From the NCBI GenBank assembly GCA_947305005.1, contig CAMZCM010000011.1:1-64000 (forward strand): a stretch of 64,000 bases of DNA, written 5' to 3'. Below are positions 57,241-64,000 of the stretch, piece by piece. Numbering within the stretch: the stretch's first letter is position 1; every line of letters starts with the position of its first letter. A program made the position numbers and the translations under genes. The notes under the pieces are model-generated. The model made no database searches. It was not told where the DNA came from and was given only the letters and a program-made list of their open reading frames with translations. The DNA is from an uncultured Prevotellaceae bacterium (GTDB lineage Bacteria > Bacteroidota > Bacteroidia > Bacteroidales > Bacteroidaceae).

Positions 57241-58110
57241 TTAGAATTTGATTCTTGCGAAAATGGGATAGTGGTCGGAGAGGGTGCGACGAGACATCTT
57301 ACCATTCATGTCTTTGGCCCAGTAGCCATCAGTGAGGGTAGCATATGCTTCTACAGTGGTGGCGGGTGTTACGAAGATGTGGTCTATGCGTTGATCTGTC
57401 CAGAAATGGTAGTCATAACCATTGTAAGTGCCATTTTCTGCAAATCTTTCTTTGGCACAGGCATAACAATCTTTGAGAACACCAGATTCAGTGAATAGGG
57501 AATAAAGCTCATTGGTCTGGGAAACATTGAAGTCGCCACTCAATACCGCAAGTTTCTTGCCGTTATCGGTCATCTTTGTGATACGGTTCATCACTAATTT
57601 GGCGGATTCGCTGCGGGCGGTAACACCAACATGATCCATATGCAAGTTCAGGAAATAGAACTCCTTCTTGGTTTGGCGATCACGGAAATGTCCCCATGTG
57701 CAGATACGGATGCAAGCAGCATCCCAACCCAAAGCGGGTTTGTCGGGTGTTTCATTCAGCCAGAAGTTACCTTGTTCCAGAAGTTCTACACGATCGGGTT
57801 TATAGAAGATAGCGGAATATTCTCCAGCTTGCTTGCCGTCATCGCGGCCTACTCCAATCCATTTATAACCATCCAAAAGGGCATCTAAATCGACAAGTTG
57901 CTGATGTAAACCTTCCTGTGTTCCGAAAACATCTGGACGTTCCCAGTTGATTTGGCGTGCCATCACTTTACAGCGAATATTCCAAGCATTACCATTGATA
58001 CTATCATTCTTATTCTTATAACGGATGTTATAGCTGCCAACAGTCAATTCCTGTGCTGAAACAGCAAGGCAGAAGAGACAGCCCATAAGGGAAAGAATTA
58101 CTTTTTTCAT
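57241..58110 (-). CDS. Secreted endonuclease/exonuclease/phosphatase-family protein
   Basis: A protein of 289 residues from the ATG at 58110 (MKKVILSLMGCLFCLAVSAQ, signal peptide; an ATG three codons earlier is possible). The EEP fold is clear: VGSYNIRYKNKND (Asn), VFGTQEGLHQQL (catalytic Glu), NLHMDHVG (His-Asp), LAVLSGDFNVSQTNELY (Asp-Asn) and the C-terminal LSDHYPIFARI (His). Family members are DNases, sphingomyelinases and inositol-phosphate phosphatases. Next to a phytase-like gene the last role is attractive, but the substrate is not readable. Confidence 0.9.
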   Translation of the reverse strand: MKKVILSLMGCLFCLAVSAQELTVGSYNIRYKNKNDSINGNAWNIRCKVMARQINWERPDVFGTQEGLHQQLVDLDALLDGYKWIGVGRDDGKQAGEYSAIFYKPDRVELLEQGNFWLNETPDKPALGWDAACIRICTWGHFRDRQTKKEFYFLNLHMDHVGVTARSESAKLVMNRITKMTDNGKKLAVLSGDFNVSQTNELYSLFTESGVLKDCYACAKERFAENGTYNGYDYHFWTDQRIDHIFVTPATTVEAYATLTDGYWAKDMNGKMSRRTLSDHYPIFARIKF

Positions 58111-58141
58111 ATGAATCATTGATTATTGTTGAGAAGAAAAA

Positions 58142-58423
58142 TTATTTATCAGATGAATACTTTTCTACGTAATAGACTTCGAGTTCGCGAGAGAGGGAAG
58201 ACGTAGCTTCCCAAATCTCTCGGAAGGTGGCTTGAGCGTTGTTGGTTGTTGCATTTTCTGCTTTTGCTTCGATGCTTTTTAGGTTAGTAAGGATCAACAA
58301 CGCTTGAAGCCTCTTTAGGTAAGTGTAGTTATTGTCGATGTTAAAACAAGGTACCATCAGTTCTTGTGCTGCTACTGATAAGCTGCACAAGCATACGAAA
58401 AAGATGGTAATGATTTTCTTCAT
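58142..58423 (-). CDS. Small secreted protein of unknown function
   Basis: A protein of 93 residues with a clear signal peptide (MKKIITIFFVCLCSLSVAAQ) and a mature part of ~73 residues, mostly helical and charged (YTYLKRLQALLILTNLKSIE). It contains one Cys (PCFN) after cleavage. I do not recognise a family. It heads the minus-strand unit with its own promoter box at 58464-58471 and lies 31 bases before the nuclease gene, so it is probably exported with the enzymes downstream. The 135 bases upstream hold only the promoter. Confidence 0.65.
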   Translation of the reverse strand: MKKIITIFFVCLCSLSVAAQELMVPCFNIDNNYTYLKRLQALLILTNLKSIEAKAENATTNNAQATFREIWEATSSLSRELEVYYVEKYSSDK

Positions 58424-58463
58424 TGATAGGCCTTTTTACATCAAAGGGTAAGTTTTCGTGATG

Positions 58464-58471
58464 CAAAGGTA
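58464..58471 (-). promoter_or_regulatory. Minus-7 promoter box (TACCTTTG) for the phosphatase/hexosaminidase unit
   Basis: Fits TAnnTTTG on the minus strand, 40 bases before the start codon at 58423. Confidence 0.7.
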
Positions 58472-58558
58472 TAGAATCATTCCAATCAATGTTCGGAATG
58501 GTGTTGTAAAAAGAGAAAAAAATTTGATATACGCCTTTTACAACGTGTCACAATCCTC

Positions 58559-61500
58559 TTAGGGGACTTGTAATAAGGCTTTTGCGATACTTGAATGATC
58601 TGTGGTGGAGAGGGTATAGAGTTGTGGACGCAGTTGTCGGATATCCGCAATCAAATGAGACATATCTGAGCGATAGGTGTAGCTATTGCCTCCCAGTGAC
58701 TCATAAATCTTTGATGATTTTTCTGAAGGAAGTGCAATGAGCATAGCCAGCAAACTTGCTCGTTTGGAGGGCTCGCCTGCTTTCAGGTTGATTTGCAAGG
58801 AAGCAAAGAGTGCTTCATCAGCATGGCCGGCACGAGCGCTGGAATAGAATGACTTGATGTTGTCGCGGATTTGATGTTGTCGGTTGCGGATATCTGCCTG
58901 TAATCGTTCGTGGCTTGCCAGCAACTGACGACGCTTGGCCAAGTCCGTCTCATCCATCGCCTGCAACGCTTTTTCGGAGTTCTTTAATTTGTTGGTCAAA
59001 GATGAGAGTTCGGTCATGTGTTGTCGAATCTCTTCCAAAGAGATTTGCATCTGGCTCTGATGACAAAGTACCGTCAGATCAAGCAGCATCTTTTGGAAGG
59101 CTTCCGTGTCCGTATCTTGTAACTCTCCTAAAGGATCCAAGAAACTAGTCAATGCTGAATGCAGGTTTTGTATTTCAGGGAGATTGGGCAAATGCTGGAT
59201 AAGACTTGCAATGTGCTCGCTTACCAGTTCTCGTTTGGCAGCAGCTGCAATGGTTTCCATTCTCAGCTGTAAAGCCTGGAATAGTTTAATGGCAGTCTCC
59301 AGCCGTTCTATCGTGAAGGCATTACGAATCGTGGTAACCTCGTTGTTGAGTCCCTCTGTTACTCCAGGAATATCTATCACCTGTGTGCTAAAAGCTTCGT
59401 AACTATCCAGAATACGCTCGGTGTTCTTCACCTGAGACAGCCATTGTTGATTGTGTTTGACACACTTCAATAAATCTTTGACATCCCGTGGGTTCTTTAA
59501 CAATTCCTCAGATTCCATTGCGACAAATAAACTCTCTTTCCAGTTGGTAGCCTTGATCTGTTGAATCTGTTTGTGCAAGGTTTCTGTCAAGGCCAATGTG
59601 CTGTTCATTGTCATCTCTTGAATCCTGCGGTTCAGGTCTTCATCGGGAATATTGCTATATTTGATTTCCTGACGTAGCTCCTCTAATGTCTCGCTGAGTT
59701 TTGGGTCGTTGACATAAGGCACCACCGTTGTCAGTACCTGTACGCGATCCATATAAGCCTGTTTCCGCTGCAACACATTCTGCTTTTCCTCTTCCTGGAG
59801 TCTGCGTAGATGTTCTTTGTGCTCATGCAATTTGCGCAAGTTAATGATGTATAGACGATAGCCCAAGAATGCGATGATAAGGATAGCCAATGCCGCTAAA
59901 ATGACAACAATGGTTAGATTGATATCGTATGATGAGCGGTCAAAGGATAGGAACAAAGGGCGATACATCGTGGGGCTTTTGATAGAGTCTGCCACCATTA
60001 CGCCCCATTCTGTAGAGAGATAGTAATGGCCATTGGCTTGAATACATCCTTCTGGAATAATACTTTGACCATGAAGAGTGTGGAACGGGAAAGGCGTTAA
60101 ACCGTCATCGGAGACATTGAACACCCGAGCGTCATGAGAAGATAGCGCTGCTACACAGTATCTGTTCTCCTTGTGAGAAACGAGCATCAAACGCTGGAAA
60201 CCAGAAACTTCGATAGAATCCGTTGCTTGTGGCTCTCCTTTTTGTAACAGGTACAAATGGTGATGGTTGAGCAAGAGCGTCTTTTCCGAATCTAACGGGA
60301 GAACATTGGTTTGGAAACGAATTCCTAACGTATTCGGAATAATCTCGGCGAACAGGCTGTCTTTTTTCCGAAGGATACACCAGAGTCCATCATTGAGCGT
60401 CGTGGCGTAAAGAGTATCTGCTGAATGAGATAGGAAATGAGTGATGTATGGCTCTATACGAGGTGGAACCAGACGCAGAGGCTTTCCATCCTTGAAAGCC
60501 ATCAGGCTATCACGAACACCCACGAACATGATATCATCCATGCAAAAAAGAGCAGTAATGTCCTTTTCTGTGGTGAGCACAGCAGATGACAGGTCGGAGA
60601 AGGCATTGTGCCAACGGCTTTTCAGTTTCACTGTCTTAATCTGTTTGTGATTCGCCACATAGATGAGCTTGCCATTCTGGGTGCAAATGGCAGAGATATT
60701 GTCCGTTGAAGGTAGGTGCAACAGCTTTTGGGCTAATGTATCTTTTGCGCTCAAAGAATACAAGTCATTCTTAGGATCCAGCAGATAAGTTGTTTTGGAC
60801 TGGGCATCGTAGGTGGACAGGTGAATCATGCTGGCATTTTGTCCTATGCCGTTGAGGGCAGAGAGACTTAGGATGGCATGTTCCGTGACCAGACGGATCA
60901 TCTGGTGGTATTCGTCATAGAACAGGATATTACGAGTATCATCAGGAGCGGAATAAGGCAGCTTCACAGCTGTTGCGTTTTCCAAATCATCCAGATCTGT
61001 TGTGACATAAAGCCAGTCTTGAGTAAGGAAATAATATTTACCCAATGCGACCGTCATGGAGAATGCGGAGAACGGCAGTTGAAGGGTTTTGAGAACAACG
61101 TGATCTGAGAGGTTGATGACAAAGAGGCTGTTATCTGTGAGTGCATACAACCTGTTAGAATAGTAATCTTTTTCAATTTTACGGATCTGATGGCCATTCA
61201 GCAATGAATATTGAATCTTGGGTGCTGTGTTGGAGCGGTTGATGCACACGATGCCGTCATCAGATGCCAGATAGATGGTCTTTCCGTGTTCTATGGGGCT
61301 GCAGAAGACAAAGGGTCGTCCAACTTCTTTCTTGTACGCTATTGGTTTCAGATCATCTGTTGCCTGATGGGTAGAGAAGTAGTAAAGGCCATGACTTGTA
61401 GCAACTATGATGGTGTCACCCTGATAGGGAATCAACCCATAAGGACTGTAGTGAACACCTTGTTGCGGAATGCGCATTCTTCTGCTTGCCTGCCAGTGTC

Positions 61501-61846
61501 CTGTTGGGAGGTTGTCTTCTGATGATTGATGACCAGACATCTTCAGAACTCCAGAGCTGCGTACACCTGCCCAAATGCCATCTTCGTTATCTACAAAAGC
61601 CTGATAGATACGTGATTCGTGGCTTTGTAGATGGTTCTTCGTCTGTCCGTTGCACAGAAAGAATATGTCACCATGTTGCGAGCCTACAATATACGTGCTG
61701 TCATTGTAGGCTGTGATGGTGGCCAGGTCTTCGTTGAAAGGCAACGTCTCGAACGTAGATTCCACATTCGTAGGTGTTTCCTTGCAACTGAGCAGTAAGA
61801 GACAGGTACAGAGACAGATGTTAAATAGTTTGTTAGTGCAGATCAT
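58559..61846 (-). CDS. Propeller-type sensor-like lipoprotein with cytoplasmic helical tail, no kinase
   Basis: A protein of 1095 residues. The N-terminus has a lipobox-like signal (CLCTCLLLLSC). Residues ~30-630 look like two beta-propellers made of short repeats similar to those of hybrid two-component sensors (WAGVRSSGVLKM, VATSHGLYYF, YLASDDGIVCI, YATTLNDGLWCI). One membrane helix follows (about 645-668, IVVILAALAILIIAFLGYRL). The rest (~425 residues) is coiled coil and helix (HLRRLQEEEKQNVLQRKQAY) with no histidine kinase, receiver or clear HTH; a faint resemblance to a degenerate HTH is seen at the end (LLAMLIALPSEKSSKIYESL). It starts 25 bases after the argC stop. A sensor relative that signals without its own kinase is inferred. 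Confidence 0.75.
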   Translation of the reverse strand: MICTNKLFNICLCTCLLLLSCKETPTNVESTFETLPFNEDLATITAYNDSTYIVGSQHGDIFFLCNGQTKNHLQSHESRIYQAFVDNEDGIWAGVRSSGVLKMSGHQSSEDNLPTGHWQASRRMRIPQQGVHYSPYGLIPYQGDTIIVATSHGLYYFSTHQATDDLKPIAYKKEVGRPFVFCSPIEHGKTIYLASDDGIVCINRSNTAPKIQYSLLNGHQIRKIEKDYYSNRLYALTDNSLFVINLSDHVVLKTLQLPFSAFSMTVALGKYYFLTQDWLYVTTDLDDLENATAVKLPYSAPDDTRNILFYDEYHQMIRLVTEHAILSLSALNGIGQNASMIHLSTYDAQSKTTYLLDPKNDLYSLSAKDTLAQKLLHLPSTDNISAICTQNGKLIYVANHKQIKTVKLKSRWHNAFSDLSSAVLTTEKDITALFCMDDIMFVGVRDSLMAFKDGKPLRLVPPRIEPYITHFLSHSADTLYATTLNDGLWCILRKKDSLFAEIIPNTLGIRFQTNVLPLDSEKTLLLNHHHLYLLQKGEPQATDSIEVSGFQRLMLVSHKENRYCVAALSSHDARVFNVSDDGLTPFPFHTLHGQSIIPEGCIQANGHYYLSTEWGVMVADSIKSPTMYRPLFLSFDRSSYDINLTIVVILAALAILIIAFLGYRLYIINLRKLHEHKEHLRRLQEEEKQNVLQRKQAYMDRVQVLTTVVPYVNDPKLSETLEELRQEIKYSNIPDEDLNRRIQEMTMNSTLALTETLHKQIQQIKATNWKESLFVAMESEELLKNPRDVKDLLKCVKHNQQWLSQVKNTERILDSYEAFSTQVIDIPGVTEGLNNEVTTIRNAFTIERLETAIKLFQALQLRMETIAAAAKRELVSEHIASLIQHLPNLPEIQNLHSALTSFLDPLGELQDTDTEAFQKMLLDLTVLCHQSQMQISLEEIRQHMTELSSLTNKLKNSEKALQAMDETDLAKRRQLLASHERLQADIRNRQHQIRDNIKSFYSSARAGHADEALFASLQINLKAGEPSKRASLLAMLIALPSEKSSKIYESLGGNSYTYRSDMSHLIADIRQLRPQLYTLSTTDHSSIAKALLQVP

Positions 61847-61871
61847 AAAGTTCTTAACAGGCGTTCGTCAG

Positions 61872-62846
61872 TTAGAAAGCGCTGGGTTTCAAATCTAAGC
61901 CTGAATGTTCATTGATGCCGAAGAGCAGATTCATATTTTGCACGGCTTGGCCGCTGGCGCCCTTCAGCAGATTATCAATGACGCTGGTGATTAATAGCTT
62001 GTTTCCGAACTTTTCTACGTGAATCAGTGCCTTGTTGGTATTGACGACCTGCTTGAGGTCAAGGTCGCAATCGACATAGTGTGTGAAAGCTGCTGTCTCA
62101 TAGAAATTCTTGTACAGCTTCACGATATCTTCCTCTGGCAGCGCTTCGTCGATATGCACCACTTCCGTGCAGAAGATGCCGCGAGCAAAATCTCCTCGGT
62201 AGGGGATGAAATCTACTGCAGCCTCAAAGCCAGGTTGCAACTGTGCCAGCGACTGTTTGATTTCAGGTACGTGCTGGTGGCGGAAAGCCTTGTAGATGCT
62301 CATATTTCCTGAGCGCCAGGAGAAATGTGTGGTGGAACCGGGCTTCACACCAGCACCCGTAGAACCGGTGATGGCATTCACGCTGATGTCGCTGTGCAAC
62401 AACCAATTGGCAGCCAAGGGCAGCAGACCTAATTGGATGGCCGTCGCAAAACAGCCAGGGTTGGCGATATGGCGAGCAGCCTTAATCTCTTCGCGATTCA
62501 ACTCAGGAAGACCATAGATATAGTCGTGCTCTGGCGATGCCAAGCGGAAATCCTGAGCTAAGTCAATGATTCGTACGTTCTGCGGAACGGGGTGCTCTGC
62601 CAGGAACTCAGCGCTCTTGCCGTGACCCATGCACAGGAACAGTACATCGATGCTCTTGAGCGCCAGTCGGCTGGTGAACTTCAGGTCTGTCTCGCCCAAC
62701 AATCCCTCATGCACATCTGTGATCAGGTTCTTGGCGTTGCTGGTGCTGTGCACGAAAGCTATCTCTGCCTCGGGGTGATGCAGGAGCAGACGGATGAGTT
62801 CACCCGCAGTGTAGCCTGCGCCACCGATAATACCTACTTTAATCAT
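61872..62846 (-). CDS. argC: N-acyl-gamma-glutamyl-phosphate reductase
   Basis: A protein of 324 residues; it reduces N-acetyl- or N-succinylglutamyl phosphate to the semialdehyde. N-terminal NADP motif VGIIGGAGYTAGELIRLL, catalytic Cys in ANPGCFATAIQLGLLPLA, then NAITGSTGAGVKPGSTTHFS and the ending DNLLKGASGQAVQNMNLLFG are standard for ArgC. It follows pspC by four bases and argG, so the order argG-pspC-argC is one transcription unit. argD, the next enzyme, lies 12 kb away behind the hydrolase block. Confidence 0.95.
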   Translation of the reverse strand: MIKVGIIGGAGYTAGELIRLLLHHPEAEIAFVHSTSNAKNLITDVHEGLLGETDLKFTSRLALKSIDVLFLCMGHGKSAEFLAEHPVPQNVRIIDLAQDFRLASPEHDYIYGLPELNREEIKAARHIANPGCFATAIQLGLLPLAANWLLHSDISVNAITGSTGAGVKPGSTTHFSWRSGNMSIYKAFRHQHVPEIKQSLAQLQPGFEAAVDFIPYRGDFARGIFCTEVVHIDEALPEEDIVKLYKNFYETAAFTHYVDCDLDLKQVVNTNKALIHVEKFGNKLLITSVIDNLLKGASGQAVQNMNLLFGINEHSGLDLKPSAF

Positions 62847-62850
62847 GCCC

Positions 62851-63054
62851 TTATTTATATAAATAGGTGTTGTCTTTCGGCATAATGAGCCAAAGAATCA
62901 AATAGATGATACCGCCACAAAAAGCTGTGCTAACAGTCAGTACCACCCACACCAGTCTCAGCATGTCTGCATTCCAGCCGAAATAGTCGGCAATACCGCC
63001 GCAGATACCTGCGATCCATTTGTTGCTCGTTGAGCGAAGAAGTCTTTTGTCCAT
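62851..63054 (-). CDS. Small PspC-domain membrane protein
   Basis: A protein of 67 residues that is a lone PspC domain: RSTSNKWIAGICGGIADYFG followed by LRLVWVVLTVSTAFCGGIIY and LILWLIMPKD. In other bacteria PspC proteins belong to the phage-shock envelope stress response; lone short forms like this are common in Bacteroidota, often next to argG and argC, and their job is not known. It probably sits in the inner membrane with one or two helices. It is in a tight cluster, 11 bases from argG and four from argC. Confidence 0.88.
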   Translation of the reverse strand: MDKRLLRSTSNKWIAGICGGIADYFGWNADMLRLVWVVLTVSTAFCGGIIYLILWLIMPKDNTYLYK

Positions 63055-63065
63055 TGTTTCAAAAA

Positions 63066-64000
63066 TTATCTCTGTTCGTCTTTGTGGATTCCGTAATATA
63101 CACGTAGCGGTGTGGAGAGCACCTTAATGAAGCCCTTGGCCTCGTCGGCTGTCCAACCTGTCTGTGTCTCACCATATTCTCCAAGCTTGCTCTTCGTGAG
63201 GTCGTTGGCGCTGTCAATGCCCACGGTCTCGAAACCGAAGGGACGGAGTTTCAGGATGGCTGTACCAGTCACATTGCGCTGTGAGCTGGTCAGCATGGCT
63301 TCAATATCGGGCATTACGGGCTCTAGGTACTGACTCTCGTGCAGGAACATGCCGTACCAGTTGCCCACCTGATCTTTCCAGTACTGCTGCCATTTGGAGA
63401 GGGTGGATTTTTCCAGCAGACGGTGTGCCTCAATGATGAGCTTGGGAGCTGCGGCTTCGAAGCCTACGCGGCCCTTAATGCCGATGATGGTGTCGCCCAC
63501 GTTAGCATCACGACCGATGGCATAGCTTGCGCCAATCTCCTCGATCTTCTGGATAGCCTTGATGCGGTCGGTGAACTTCTCGCCGTTCACGCCTACAATC
63601 TCGCCCTTCTCGAATTGGATCTTCAGCAGGCTTTCAGGCTCTTTGGCTGTGACGTGTTTCAGATATGCCTCTTCGGGCAGCCCCTGAGTAGCATCCAACA
63701 GCTCGCCGCCGCAGATGCTGGTGCCCCAGATACCCACATTATAGGAATATTTTAGTTTGGCGAAGTCAGCGCTGAAGCCGTGATCGTTCAGGTAATCCAC
63801 CTCTTCCTTACGTGTCAGCTTCTTGTCACGGGTGAGGGTGATGATCTCCACACCAGGTGCCATCACCAGGAAGGTCATGTCGAAACGGATTTGGTCGTTG
63901 CCGGCACCTGTGGAACCGTGAGCGATAGCGTCAGCACCGATTTCTTTTGCGTAGCGCGCGATGGCGATAGCCTGGAAAATACGCTCGGAACTTACACTAA
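63066..64000 (-). CDS. argG: Argininosuccinate synthase (5' end beyond window)
   Basis: Only the C-terminal ~311 residues are inside the window; the frame stays open to base 64000. It joins citrulline and aspartate with ATP. Family marks are ERIFQAIAIARYAKEIGADA, then HGSTGAGNDQIRF near the left edge of the protein, NVGIWGTSICGGELLDATQG, and ESQYLEPVMPDIEAML. Internal Met codons (for example at 63878) should not be taken as the start. It is the first seen gene of the argG-pspC-argC unit. Confidence 0.93.
   Translation of the reverse strand, partial: SVSSERIFQAIAIARYAKEIGADAIAHGSTGAGNDQIRFDMTFLVMAPGVEIITLTRDKKLTRKEEVDYLNDHGFSADFAKLKYSYNVGIWGTSICGGELLDATQGLPEEAYLKHVTAKEPESLLKIQFEKGEIVGVNGEKFTDRIKAIQKIEEIGASYAIGRDANVGDTIIGIKGRVGFEAAAPKLIIEAHRLLEKSTLSKWQQYWKDQVGNWYGMFLHESQYLEPVMPDIEAMLTSSQRNVTGTAILKLRPFGFETVGIDSANDLTKSKLGEYGETQTGWTADEAKGFIKVLSTPLRVYYGIHKDEQR

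Noticed and set aside
63066-63878. Complete protein starting at the Met near 63878
   Set aside because: The frame continues upstream to the window edge with conserved argininosuccinate synthase sequence, so the gene is cut by the window, not short.

Overview
The window is a bacterial chromosome segment from a Bacteroidota member, most likely Prevotellaceae (Prevotella or a sister genus). The evidence is the recurrent TAnnTTTG minus-7 promoter boxes, BACON, fimbrillin-like and PEGA surface proteins, the Bacteroidota carbamoyltransferase ArgF', the DUF4248/HU/smalltalk/amidase cassette, and intergenic GTGAAAAATG-type repeats. I saw no rRNA, tRNA, CRISPR array or recognisable transposase.

Layout. 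(1) 1-4.0 kb: the 3' end of an RHS polymorphic toxin, then an AT-rich row of small orphan genes that look like immunity genes, including a macro-domain and a barstar-like protein, with duplicated gene scraps between them. (2) 4.1-7.1 kb: a small DNA-binding/amidase cassette (HTH protein, replication-like protein, DUF4248, HU-like protein behind five 22-bp tandem repeats, a 32-residue smalltalk peptide, N-acetylmuramoyl-L-alanine amidase). (3) 7.1-13.8 kb, minus strand: topA-aroK-speA-argB and an ECF sigma gene, interrupted between speA and argB by a DUF559 nuclease gene bounded by a 35-bp inverted repeat. (4) 13.9-22.6 kb: a ribF::CPBP-protease fusion, ddh and polA on the minus strand; a polyprenyl synthase gene, aroQ, an O-methyltransferase and a radical SAM gene on the plus strand. 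polA carries two copies of the same repeat inside its coding sequence. (5) 22.9-24.3 kb: an AAA/DUF4143 ATPase. (6) 24.4-38.4 kb: a structured, probably non-coding leader RNA ending in a terminator, followed by ten co-directional genes for envelope and surface proteins (PEGA/barrel proteins, LPP20-like proteins, BACON and fimbrillin lipoproteins) with a caspase, a sigma-like factor, a membrane protein and a transglutaminase-like protein. (7) 38.4-49.3 kb, minus strand: an arginine/proline operon transcribed argD, xre-cupin, acyl-CoA synthetase, proC, proB, proA, double-TldD, argF'. (8) 49.8-58.4 kb, minus strand: secreted hydrolases (SGNH/esterase fusion, SGNH, phytase-like phosphatase, GH20 hexosaminidase, nuclease/phosphatase). 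(9) 58.6-64 kb, minus strand: a propeller-type sensor-like lipoprotein without a kinase, argC, pspC and the 5'-truncated argG.

Arginine synthesis genes (argB, argF', argD, argC, argG) lie in three places and, with proABC and speA, cover glutamate to arginine, proline and agmatine. The items most worth a second look are the DUF559 gene with its repeat family, which also sits in frame inside argB and polA; the candidate attenuator RNA at 24411-24708; and the PEGA/caspase/sigma/transglutaminase operon behind it.
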